DNA of 64,000 nucleotides, taken from contig JAUJYZ010000133.1 in the NCBI GenBank assembly GCA_033675265.1, positions 169,501 to 233,500 of the forward strand, given 5' to 3'. The translations under genes and the position numbers were made by a program. The stretch is from Actinostola sp. cb2023 (Eukaryota > Cnidaria > Anthozoa > Actiniaria > Actinostolidae). This document shows, piece by piece, positions 10,160-21,305 of the stretch. The stretch's first letter is position 1. Each line of letters opens with the position of its first letter. The notes under the pieces were generated by a model that was not told the DNA's origin, made no database searches, and saw only the letters and a program-made list of their open reading frames with translations.

Positions 10160-10893
10160 GGGACGGGGGACGGGACGGGACGGGACGGGACGGGACGGGA
10201 CGGGACGGGACGGGACGGGACGGGACGGGACGGGACGGGACGGGACGGGACGGGGGACGGGACGGGACGGGACGGGGACGGGACGGGACGGGACGGGACG
10301 GGACGGGACGGGGGACGGGACGGGACGGGACGGGACGGGACGGGACGGGACGGGACGGGACGGGACGGGACGGGACGGGACGGACGGGACGGGACGGGAC
10401 GGGACGGGACGGGACGGGACGGGACGGGACGGGACGGGACGGGGGACGGGACGGGGGACGGGACGGGACGGGACGGGACGGGACGGGACGGGACGGGACG
10501 GGACGGGACGGGACGGGACGGGACGGGGGACGGGACGGGACGGGACGGGACGGGACGGGACGGGACGGGACGGGACGGGACGGGACGGGACGGGGGACGG
10601 GACGGGACGGGACGGGACGGGACGGGACGGGACGGGACGGGACGGGACGGGACGGGACGGGACGGGACGGGACGGGACGGGACGGGACGGGACGGGACGG
10701 GACGGGACGGGACGGGACGGGACGGGACGGGACGGGACGGGGGACGGGACGGGACGGGACGGGACGGGACGGGACGGGACGGGACGGGACGGGACGGGAC
10801 GGGACGGGACGGGACGGGACTTGACAGGACGGGACGGGACGGGACGGGACGGGACGGGACGGGACGGGATTTGACAGGACGGGACGGGACGGG
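10160..10893. repeat. GGGAC pentanucleotide array, about 730 bp
   Basis: About 145 tandem copies of GGGAC are punctuated by GGGGGAC variants at irregular intervals, with GGGATTTGAC-type interruptions near the right end. The strand is G-rich with regularly spaced G triplets. The long Gly-Thr-Arg-Asp and Pro-Val-Ser-Arg frames through it are repeat artefacts, not proteins. Confidence 0.98.
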
Positions 10894-11712
10894 CTGTGCC
10901 TTTTAGTTTGTATTTTATAATTATTTCTTTTGATTACATTCATTTTATTTCGATCTTTCAAATTCCCTGCCTCTTGACATTTTGCGGTACTTCCTCCATG
11001 CAGTTCTTATTATTATTAAAATAATAATAGTAATAACTTTATTTATATAGCGCACATACCCCTAAAGTCCAAGGCACTTCACAATATAAATCATCACAAT
11101 AAAAAAGATAATAATAAGTAACGAAAACAAAATAGGAAAAACCTAAGACTATTTACAATGTTACCTCCTTCTTCTTTTCTTCCTCCCATTCTTCCTTCCT
11201 GTCTTTCTTATTTTCCTTCCTTCTTCCTTCCCTCCCTCTTTTCTTCCTCCCATTCTTCCTTCCTGTCTTTCTTCCTTCGTCCTTTTCTTCCTCCCGTCCT
11301 TCCCTTCTTCCTTCCTCTCTCCCCTCCTATTCCCCAAGTACCTGAAGGACTTGAATAATTACTTTCGTTTATTGTTACACTTACCATTACATTACATATT
11401 ACAAAACGCATATTGTTTGCTGTCGACGAATGATTGACAAAAATATTCTATAATAATTTATTGTTATTTGCACCAAGAGAACTGAAATAACGGGGCAGAG
11501 AGGGACACACTAACTATATAGGCCTTGGGAGTTCTTAATTTCAATATGGCTATTTTTAGAACGGCGGGTGAGACCTTGCACCGGAAGTCTGCTTGCACAG
11601 AGGTTCGCATGTTCTAAAAATAGCCTTATTGAAAATTATTATCTAGTCATCTCTCTACGCGCGCTCTGATAAGCTGTAAGCTGTGCTTTATCATAGACCG
11701 AGCAAACCGGAG
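10894..11712. other. Repeat-rich interval without a gene
   Basis: It holds a reverse-orientation retroposon tail (about 11030-11110), a CTTC polypyrimidine tract (11160-11335) and a hairpin whose arms are ggctatttttagaac and gttctaaaaatagcc (about 11546-11625). No coding evidence. Confidence 0.6.
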
Positions 11713-11887
11713 CAGGCCCAGACACACGATGCAACTTTTCTTGCAACGTTGCGCGCAACAATGTTTTTTTGGGGGTGTCACACGGTGCAACGTTGCGCGC
11801 AACGGTTGCAGAAGTAGAACTCGATCCTACTTCTGCAACTGTTGCGCGCAACGTTGCAAGAAAAGTTGCATCGTATGTCCGGGCCTT
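11713..11887. mobile_element. MITE rich in gcaacgttgcgcgcaac
   Basis: The ends aggcccagacacacgatgca and tgcatcgtatgtccgggcct are inverted. The arms include acttttcttgcaacgttgcg and inverse. The repeated gttgcgcgcaac palindromes make it strongly self-complementary. Confidence 0.75.
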
Positions 11888-12185
11888 TAGATGACACCAT
11901 GTTTCTCGACTGTTTTGCTTGTATATAGTAAAAAGACCAAAATTCTGAAGAAAACTAATTAGATATCACAGAACTAGCGCGATTCACCCTTTATGCCCCC
12001 TTATTTTCTCTTATTTGCAAGGGCATCCTGGTAGGACGCGCCATAACAAAAGGCAATGCCGTTGGTTGTTGCTTCAGTTCGCCTGACCTCAGTATACTTA
12101 TAGAACTTCTCGACCTATTGATTAAAGTCCAATATATCGTGTCTTCCTATTATTTTTATCCAAATTGGTTAATTAATTTTCGTAC

Positions 12186-12206
12186 TTATTTATTTGCTTG
12201 TTTATT
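12186..12206 (-). terminator. Candidate polyadenylation signals of insulin-like gene 1
   Basis: The minus strand carries AATAAA twice (AAATAAACAAGCAAATAAAT) about 105-125 bases after the stop codon, a typical 3' UTR distance. Confidence 0.5.
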
Positions 12207-12309
12207 TGTTTTGTTTGTTGAATTGGGATTTTCATTGCAAACATTGTGCATAGTGATAAATTGTACTCTTGGGTTCCCTGTGTCCATTATGAGCCCTTGG
12301 TGTCATTGT

Positions 12310-12470
12310 TCAGCAGTATTCCATGATTTCCTCACTGTTACAACCTTCGAAGCAACACTCCTCCAGATACGTTGTCCTTCTCGATGGTTCGTCGTGTTGA
12401 GTAATTCGCTTAAAGACTCCATTGCGCAAGAAACTCTTTGCGTTTTCTTTTGTTTCGATGGGATTAAAAC
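12310..12470 (-). CDS. Insulin-like gene 1, C-peptide and A-chain exon
   Basis: The acceptor is CGTTTTCAG|GTTTT. The exon begins two bases into a codon, completing the G left by the first exon, and ends TAC TGC TGA. Another frame of the same exon is also open ([15 protein letters not shown]...), which hides the A chain from simple ORF scans. Confidence 0.87.
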
Positions 12471-14173
12471 CTGAAAACGAACAAGCATTTATAAGTCACG
12501 GGAAGTGAGCAAACTGAGAAGGAAAATAGATGGATGGATGGATGGATGGATGGATGGATGGATGGATGGATGGATGGATGGATGGATGGATGGATGGATG
12601 GATGGATGGATGGATGGATGGATGGATGGATGGATGGATCGATGGAACGATGGATGCAAAGAAGGATGGATCGATGGATCGACTGATAAAATATATCACG
12701 CCATTATGAAACCTCACTGTCCGAAAATCGTATGTGCCAAAAACTTGCGCCGACTGCATGTTCCTCCTGAAACTTCCGTGCACAACTATAAACTAGTCTC
12801 GCGCAGGCGCAGCTAGCGCTCGCTCTTTCCGCACGTCAGTGTATAAACTATCGAAAGCACTCTTAATACTTTACTGATCTGAAATTGTTGCGTCAGTACA
12901 AAGTCAACAAATTCAAAACTAATTACATAACTAGCCGTTTCTAATAGAAAGTGAAGTGCTGCGAGTTGAATTAGTTGCAAAATGTAACTGTGAACATTCA
13001 TTCTACATTTCAGCAAATGATATGATATATTTTAAAGTTCACTTCTATGTTTGGGCTTCCTGTGCTTCTTTTCATTAGACGTCACTTCCGGTCTCGTGAA
13101 GAATTTTCATCAGCTGAATTGCATCTTTTCAAAAGAATACTCTCTGGTTGATAGCACATGACAGGCAGTGTTTGCCCGTCATTTGAAGCAAATAATGAGA
13201 TTCAAGGAGTTTTAACAGCTGATTGAAAGCCAGCAATTGGCGACACAATAGACCTCGACACAATAGACCTCTTTAGCTTCGTATGTAAATTGTCCATTTC
13301 AAACCATGTGATGTAAACATGGTGTTCTCTGGAGAATTAGTCCTTTCAATATGAACGAATAAATTTCAGAAATATAATAGCCTGCGTAGCCAGGCTGCAG
13401 TAGTATTTTTAGTCGAACTTGAAACGGTCGATGTGAGGTAAAATAAAGTACGCATGTATTCTTATTTACCGTCATCGTAGAACGAACTTTGACGGCTTCT
13501 GCTCCATGATTAAATTACCTTGAACATATACCAGTAGATGAATAAAACTTAAGAACATCTAGATTTAATATAGATGTGTAGATGACCAGCTATTCGTTTG
13601 TTTATCAGTTCTAGCACGATTATCACGGAGAACTTTCATCACCCCCCGTACACGGCTATAGTAGACAATCTCGCCAAATATTCCTGACTGTATAGTCGCT
13701 ATGAACATGTCAAGCTTTCGCTTTCTTTTCCGAGTGTAAGTACAATGCAACCAATAGCTGGAGAACGTATTGTATCACAGCGGCCATGTTATTACCACCG
13801 CTGATCATAAGTACCATGTGGATTTCGCAATAACCACGAGGTCATGACCAGTGACGTCATACTCAGAAATCATCTTGATCGATTCCTCAAAGTCTCGAAT
13901 CAAGCTGGATAATAAAGAGCCCAGTGAAACGCGTCCACACACAACACAGGAAGCCCATGTCCAGATTAGTTTCGCTGCTCGCTTCGCTCGCAGCAATTAA
14001 GAATTCTTACCTTCGGTAGATTTTCGAACTCGTATCGTATTGCACTCCCTCTCGAGAAAATACGAGAAACCTAAGTGTCCAATGCAAAACTTAAATGCAG
14101 CATTCTTGCAATGAACTATGTTTATACACAGCATAGAACATAGGCATAACGCTAAAAAGAGTCTTAGGAGCAT
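12310..14173 (-). CDS. Insulin/relaxin-superfamily prepropeptide, gene 1 (complete, two exons)
   Basis: Exons 14173-14011 and 12470-12310 encode 107 residues. Residues 1-22 are a signal peptide ([20 protein letters not shown]). The B-chain region is [19 protein letters not shown], with cysteines 30 and 44. Dibasic sites R50-K51, K75-R76 and R85-R86 bound a C-peptide. The last 21 residues are the A chain, [12 protein letters not shown] then NSEEIMEYC and stop. Its cysteines 93, 94, 98 and 107 match the insulin signature CC-x3-C-x8-C exactly, and 21 residues is the length of the human insulin A chain. The intron is phase 1 inside the C-peptide, as in the classic insulin gene. A secreted hormone or growth factor is inferred. 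The unusual point is the 13-residue B-chain cysteine gap instead of 11. A second family member lies at 34.4-35.3 kb on the same strand. Confidence 0.86.
12529..12680. repeat. GGAT tetranucleotide array
   Basis: About 27 perfect GGAT units are followed by decayed copies (gatcgatgg). It lies in the single intron of insulin-like gene 1, close to the A-chain exon. Confidence 0.97.
13080..13235. repeat. Dispersed repeat with cagctga ends (copy 1 of 3)
   Basis: This copy runs from cgtcacttccggtctcgtga through catcagctgaattgc to gagttttaacagctgattga. Related copies are at about 55300-55405 and 61780-61955. Inverted cagctga words near both ends suggest a decayed MITE. It is in the insulin-like gene 1 intron. 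Confidence 0.55.
14011..14173 (-). CDS. Insulin-like gene 1, signal peptide and B-chain exon
   Basis: A strong acceptor (TTCTGTCTCTTTTCAG|ATC) ends at 14192, so the exon starts at 14191 with an 18-base 5' UTR. The ATG in ACCATGC follows. There must therefore be an upstream non-coding exon, which I did not locate. The donor is ACCGAAG|GTAAGA, leaving one base for the next codon (phase 1). Confidence 0.85.
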
Positions 14174-14309
14174 GGTTGATGCAGGGATGATCTGAAAAGA
14201 GACAGAACAAAATACAATCATTAGTTAATAGTCTGTTAGCTTTATAGTCTAGATGGATAGCTAGATGTCAAGGTTGTCCTGTTGCATCTGTGCTTCTTTA
14301 GGTAGGTAT

Positions 14310-14310
<1 letters not shown>

Positions 14311-14403
<93 letters not shown>
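14311..14403. repeat. GGCA tetranucleotide array
   Basis: About 23 perfect GGCA units lie 140 bp upstream of the B-chain exon of insulin-like gene 1. Confidence 0.97.
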
Positions 14404-14404
<1 letters not shown>

Positions 14405-14902
14405 TAGTTTATTTTATTTAGCTAAATAAACTGCGCGAAAATTTCGCGGTAGAATCCACCCACGTGTCACAAAGATGCACTGTGCAACTGTGGTTATATG
14501 TTGGTTTTGGATATAATTATTTTAAATGTACGATATCAGACCAGTACAAAATTCAACAAACCGTTTAGCGGAAACTTAATAAGTAAAATCTTGAAGCAAT
14601 ATCTGATGAAATAAACCTAATTATTTCATATATATGCAGTACGAAATAGGCGGCCTCCATCGGCTGTAAACTAAGGTCTTGTAACTGTGAAACCATGTGA
14701 ATGCGCTATTATTAGTTGATGCAGATCTTCATTTCATGATCAAGTGCGTTGTTTGACGTATACTTTGAAATATAAAAAACTGTGATTGAATTTCGTTTTT
14801 TAACCAGCATGACGTACAACGATGAGCGAGAGCTTACTTATGCTGCACTTAATTTACCCTTCAGACATGACTTGACTGCACAGTCAAGACTTTCTAGTCC
14901 AT

Positions 14903-15080
14903 ACAGGGCCGTACACAGCACAGGGGCAGGAGCAGGGGGGGGGGGGGGGGGGGCAGTTGCCCCCCTAGTAAAGGCGAAACAGATACCAAAAAGTACTGAG
15001 AACTGTACTATTTTCATTAATTTTTTGCTGTTAAATATACGTACTGCCACTCCTTGAATTTTGGGTTGTGTACGACCCTG
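14903..15080. mobile_element. MITE with TIR cagggccgtac (copy 1)
   Basis: The ends cagggccgtac and gtacgaccctg are inverted. The interior carries a G homopolymer of variable length and accaaaaagtactgagaact. Other copies are at 24530-24705, 46312-46438 and 51360-51515. CAGGG ends suggest a hAT-type element, but no 8-bp duplication is clear. Confidence 0.75.
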
Positions 15081-17874
15081 CCATAGCTGGCCCCGTCCAC
15101 CTTTCTCAAGAACTATATAAATACTGAGCGCAAAAGAAATATAAAGACTACGAGAAGTGCGCGCATGATAACAAACATTTTATCGTCTCTTGCCCAGCTC
15201 TACCAGCTCTCTGATCTTTGCCGCGCGAGTAGATAAAAATATTTTTATCTATGTATGTATATATATGTACGGTATGTGTAAAAGTGCGTCCAGTTATGGA
15301 CTAAAGACATTCGCGTTAGACAGCGCGCACACTCTCGGAATCGCAGTGAAAATTTTTGATTGCATGATAAATCCGTTTCTGCCAGAGAAGCGCACACCAC
15401 AGTTAAACTTAGAACCACGTAATCAAGCTGAATGACAAACTCGTTTATATATTTTATCCTTTCAAAGTTGTTTAACAGCGATGATCATTTAGTTCAACTA
15501 ATGGTGACAGTGCGCTGCCGATTCTGACGCGCTCTCTCTGACTTGGATGTCAGAGTGCCAGGTCCAATGTCTAGCCAAGCTATTTTCGTTCGCGGAATTG
15601 ATCAACATTGAATACTCAATATCTGAGATAAGAAATGCGTTCAATCAGGATTATAAATTTTTGAGATCAAGAAAATACTTTATTGTTTGTTGTGGAATGG
15701 AATGGCTAGATAATCATTATTGTAGACAGCTGGAACCCTTGTTGATAATATGCGAAATCACTGAATAAGTGTGCTCTCGACTTATTTTGTTTTCCCAATG
15801 CATTAAGCATCAATATGCAATATCTATTTAAATACCGGTCAAATGTCTTGAAGAGGGTATCATTCAGAAAAGTGGAATGTAGAATCAAACGCGACGCGCG
15901 CCGAGTCAGCGAGAGTTAAAACAATTGTCATACCAAACGCCATCATGAAACTATTTCTTGCAAATCGAAAAGGTCTGGCCGGAGCACATTTGTCTACCGA
16001 TCCGTATCCAGAACGGTCAGTTGATTCGTAAAACGGATTCAACCTTACAATGTTTTAATAGCTGCGCCACGCCACAATTAACATGGCCGCCGAACGTTCA
16101 CGTCACACGAAAGTCTCTGGAAATTACAAAATTTCTGAGCTGAGCCTGTAAGCGCTCATTTATTCCGCCAGCGGCGCGCGAATGAAAGTCTTGCGCAATA
16201 AGACGCAGTACCGACGGCGGTATGGTGGTAGTCTTAGCGATATCATCATGTTGATGATAATAAAAAACAGATAGGACTGACAGTAAAAACATCTAGAGAA
16301 AAATGAGAAAAATAATCGTCGAATACGATCGAGCTAAGAAAACAAGGTTTGAATCCGCGATAACTGAATCGCGGCGAACTCGAAGCTCCTCGCGCGGATA
16401 CACGAAAAAGGATTTAGCAAAAAAAAAAATGAATATAAAGCAAACTGGGAAGATGTCTCTGAGACATGCGGGGAAACTGAGGCAACGAGTCGACGACTTG
16501 CATGCGAATATTAGATCCGGCCCCTAAGCCATACGTTCAGCTATCTCCTTACACCACTAACAAATGTCAAATGAAATCGTACATGTTTATGCTACTTTTT
16601 ATCGTTTATAACTAAAAACACGAATCGCAAGCAGATGGAATATGAAATAGGCCCACATTTGGTGAGACAGATATCCATTTTGGTGCCAAGTAGGACTATT
16701 AATATAAATGACGAACAAATATGTCAACGGTGACCGCGGATAATTATCATCTGAGACGAGTTAGGTTTTTAAAATTGCTATATATTAATAATAATTTAGT
16801 GATTTATGTACTGTTTAATAAACGAGCAGGAGTTTTTATCGGGTTTTAGACCCGATAAAACACGATCTGCGAGTTTATTGGACGATCTTTCAAAATGATA
16901 CATTTTCGGATGATTTCAGTAAAAAACAGCAAGGAAAACCTGACAAACATAGCAGTATCGTGTTGCTTCTAACGCCTCACACATGCGCACCGATATTACT
17001 AATACTCTCACAAAGATCCCACATTTGAACGACGGTCCGAAAGTGTGACCAAGGAGCGATCTTTCCGGACAACATATATGTCGTCCCGTACAGGGAACAG
17101 GGAGGTCAATGATACGACACCAATATGAGACCTTCCCTTATTAGTATTCTTTATATAAAGAATTCTAATGAGGATGGCTTTATATATATAAAGCCATTCT
17201 TTATATATAGAAAGCCATTCTTTATATATAGAATACTAATAAGCAGTGCATTACCGGGTATAAAGGTACATGCACGTGATTTATGGATTTCGTCCTTCTG
17301 GTTGGACGAATTGCTCATTTTAATAAAATTAATTTTAATTAATTTTAATTGAAATTAATTAAAATTAATTTTAATTGAAATTAATTAAAATTAAATTGAA
17401 TTGAATTTTTTTAATTAATTAAAATTATGCATAAGTTTTTGAAATATTAATAATAGCAAGTATATTTAGGAAGAGGGTGACGACACCATTACCTATAAAT
17501 AATATACATGATTACAGGTGGCCCTTTATAGAGCATGCACCGAGGGTGGTCACTGCCAGATACTTGTTTACGTCTACAGTGGTTCTTTTACGCCCCTTTG
17601 TAGCGCAAATATCAAGCATATTTTTCAGATGCGCTTTACAACTATAAAATACATATGCATTAATAATCATGAAAATATATGAAGAATCAAGATGCCCCAT
17701 GCAGTCTATATGTCTTGCGGTAAAACGGGAATATGTGAAGAATTTAGGAGAAAAATAGCGTAGGCACGAAAATCACTTCAAAATGGCGACTGCAATATTT
17801 TACTGATGATATTTTAAAATTACTTGTTGAAGCTAACTAACCGGCTAACCTCCTGCGATTACAGTCGGCTTAGC
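15081..17874. other. Interval without a supported gene; CpG-rich core
   Basis: Positions 15880-16400 are rich in CG dinucleotides (gcgacgcgcgccgagtcagc, ccagcggcgcgcgaatg). They include a 74-codon basic ORF at 16303-16527 with no known domain. This could be a CpG-type promoter or first exon. Palindromic AT repeats follow at 17150-17240 (ctttatatatataaag) and 17325-17425 (ttaattaaaattaattttaa). Confidence 0.35.
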
Positions 17875-18355
17875 TCTTCTACAGTCAGTGATGTTTACAT
17901 GCAGTAGCTTAACTCTTCCATAGTCAGTGATGTTTACATGCAGTAGCTTAACTCTTCCATAGTCAGTGATGTTTACAGTAGCTTAACTCTTCTACAGTCA
18001 GTGATGTTTACAGTAGCTTAACTCTTCTACAGTCAGTGATGTTTACAGTAGCTTAACTCTTCTACAGTCAGTGATGTTTACAGTAGCTTAACTCTTCTAC
18101 AGTCAGTGATGTTTACAGTAGCTTAACTCTTCCATAGTCAGTGATGTTTACATGCAGTAGCTTAACTCTTCCATAGTCAGTGATGTTTACATGCAGTAGC
18201 TTAACTCTTCCATAGTCAGTGATGTTTACATGCAGTAGCTTAACTCTTCCATAGTCAGTGATGTTTACAGGAGCTTAACCCTTCTATGTGATGTAGTATA
18301 GCTTAACCCTTCTACAGTCAGTGATGTAGTAGCTTAACTCTTCCACAGTCAGTGA
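17875..18355. repeat. Minisatellite A, 35-41 bp unit
   Basis: About 12 tandem copies of gtagcttaactcttccatag + tcagtgatgtttaca are present, with or without an extra tgca. The longer and shorter variants are grouped in blocks, and the copies at both ends are decayed. Confidence 0.95.
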
Positions 18356-18581
18356 TGTGTATTGACACGTAGCAACAGGGATATATTTCATTTGTTTTCA
18401 GCGGCAGTCTTTAAAAGTAGTTCTAAACAAACTAATGCATAGTGTGCGGCAGAATAAGTCAACGCCATAAATTGCTGTTTAACGTGTCAGGTGTTATAGT
18501 GGTACTGCTAGTGGAGAAACGCCACGACTCTCACACTCACTTCTTACTACATTCTATATTCTATGTTGTATGCATAGAATA

Positions 18582-20150
18582 TTAGAATGTAGTGGTAGTG
18601 TGTGTGAGAGTACAGTGTCCCTCAATTAGTGTGCAAGCACTAGAACACATTGGACACTTAAATAAACAGTTATTTATTTATTAGAATGTAGTGGTAGTGT
18701 GTGTGAGAGTACAGTGTCCCTCAATTAGTGTGCAAGCACTAGAACACATTGGACACTTAAATAAACAGTTATTTATTTATTAGAATGTAGTGGTAGTGTG
18801 TGTGAGAGTACAGTGTCCCTCAATTAGTGTGCAAGCACTAGAACACATTGGACACTTAAATAAACAGTTATTTATTTATTAGAATGTAGTGGTAGTGTGT
18901 ATGAGAGTACAGTGTCCCTCAATTAGTGTGCAAGAGCTAGAACACATTGGACACTTAAATATACAGTTATTTATTTATTAGAATGTAGTGGTAGTGTGTG
19001 TGAGAGTACAGTGTCCCTCAATTAGTGCGCAAGAGCTAGAACACATTGGACACTTAAATAAACAGTTATTTATTTATTAGAATGTAGTGGTAGTGTGTGT
19101 GAGAGTACAGTGTCCCTCAATTAGTGTGCAAGCACTAGAACACATTGGACACTTAAATAAACAGTTATTTATTTATTAGAATGTAGTGGTAGTGTGTGTG
19201 AGAGTACAGTGTCCCTCAATTAGTGTGCAAGCACTAGAACACATTGGACACTTAAATAAACAGTTATTTATTTATTAGAATGTAGTGGTAGTGTGTGTGA
19301 GAGTACAGTGTCCCTCAATTAGTGTGCAAGCACTAGAACACATTGGACACTTAAATAAACAGTTATTTATTTATTAGAATGTAGTGGTAGTGTGTGTGAG
19401 AGTACAGTGTCCCTCAATTAGTGTGCAAGCACTAGAACACATTGGACACTTAAATAAACAGTTATTTATTTATTAGAATGTAGTGGTAGTGTGTGTGAGA
19501 GTACAGTGTCCCTCAATTAGTGTGCAAGCACTAGAACACATTGGACACTTAAATAAACAGTTATTTATTTATTAGAATGTAGTGGTAGTGTGTGTGAGAG
19601 TACAGTGTCCCTCAATTAGTGTGCAAGCACTAGAACACATTGGACACTTAAATAAACAGTTATTTATTTATTAGAATGTAGTGGTAGTGTGTATGAGAGT
19701 ACAGTGTCCCTCAATTAGTGTGCAAGAGCTAGAACACATTGGACACTTAAATATACAGTTATTTATTTATTAGAATGTAGTGGTAGTGTGTGTGAGAGTA
19801 CAGTGTCCCTCAATTAGTGTGCAAGAGCTAGAACACATTGGACACTTAAATATACAGTTATTTATTTATTAGAATGTAGTGGTAGTGTGTGTGAGAGTAC
19901 AGTGTCCCTCAATTAGTGCGCAAGAGCTAGAACACATTGGACACTTAAATAAACAGTTATTTATTTATTAGAATGTAGTGGTAGTGTGTGTGAGAGTACA
20001 GTGTCCCTCAATTAGTGTGCAAGCACTAGAACACATTGGACACTTAAATAAACAGTTATTTATTTATTAGAATGTAGTGGTAGTGTGTGTGAGAGTACAG
20101 TGTCCCTCAATTAGTGCGCAAGCGCTACGGAACACATTGGACACTTAAAT
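18582..20150. repeat. Minisatellite B, 99-bp unit, 16 copies
   Basis: The units start ttagaatgtagtggtagtgt and end cagttatttattta, with starts exactly 99 bp apart (18582, 18681, 18780 and so on). Variant positions (agcact/agagct, aaataaac/aaatatac, gtgtgc/gtgcgc, gtgtgtg/gtgtatg) recur in the same order around units 4-5 and 12-14. That indicates a duplication of about eight units. Confidence 0.97.
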
Positions 20151-20159
20151 AAACAGGTT

Positions 20160-21305
20160 TTTTTCTATACACCCAACACTCATCTCACTAGTGGGGGCAC
20201 GACTCTCACACACACTTCTTACTACATTCTATATTCTATACACTCAACACTCATATCACTAGTGGGGACACGACTCTCACACACACTTCTTACTACATTC
20301 TATATTCTATACACTCAACACTCATCTCACTAGTGGGGACACGACTCTCACACTCCCTTCTTACTACATTCTATATTCTATACACCCAACACTCATCTCA
20401 CTAGTGGGGGCACGACTCTCACACACACTTCTTACTACATTCTATATTCTATACACTCAACACTCATCTCACTAGTGGGGACACGACTCTCACACTCCCT
20501 TCTTACTACATTCTATATTCTATACACCCAACACTCATCTCACTAGTGGGGACACGACTCTCACACTCACTTCTTACTACATTCTATATTCTGTACACCC
20601 AACACTCATCTCACTAGTGGGGGCACGACTCTCACACACACTTCTTACTACATTCTATATTCTATACATCCAACACTCATCTCACTAGTGGGGGCACGAC
20701 TCTCAAACTCACTTCTTACTACATTCTATACATCTAACACTCAGTCACTAGTGGGGACACGACTCTCAAACTCACTTCTTACTACATTCTATACACCCAA
20801 CACTCATCTCACTAGTGGGGACACGACTCTCACACACACTTCTTACTACATTCTATATTCTATACACTCAACACTCATCTCACTAGTGGGGACACGACTC
20901 TCAAACTCACTTCTTACTACATTCTATACACCCAACACTCATCTCACTGTGGGGACACGACTCTCACACACACTTCTTACTACATTCTATATTCTATACA
21001 CTCAACACTCATATCACTAGTGGGGACACGACTCTCACACACACTTCTTACTACATTCTATATTCTATACACTCAACACTCATCTCACTAGTGGGGACAC
21101 GACTCTCACACTCCCTTCTTACTACATTCTATATTCTATACACCCAACACTCATCTCACTAGTGGGGACACGACTCTCACACTCACTTCTTACTACATTC
21201 TATATTCTATACACCCAACACTCATCTCACTAGTGGGGACACGACTCTCACACTCACTTCTTACTACATTCTATATTCTATACACCCAACACTCATCTCA
21301 CTAGA
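20160..21305. repeat. Minisatellite C, 71-bp unit, about 16 copies
   Basis: The unit is acacccaacactcatctcac + tagtggggacacgactctca + cactcacttcttactacatt + ctatattctat, with 61-bp variants lacking tattctat. Its reverse complement shares agaatgtagt...gtgtgtgtgagagt with unit B, so arrays B and C are inverted relatives. A lone copy in reverse lies at about 33575-33606. Confidence 0.95.

Noticed and set aside
9939..10961. Long frames of repeated Pro-Val-Ser-Arg or Gly-Thr-Arg-Asp
   Set aside because: They exist only because the GGGAC array has no stop codon in several frames on both strands.
12303..12488. 61-residue minus-strand frame over the A-chain exon
   Set aside because: It is the wrong frame. 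The phase-1 junction from 14011 forces the frame that ends in the insulin A chain.
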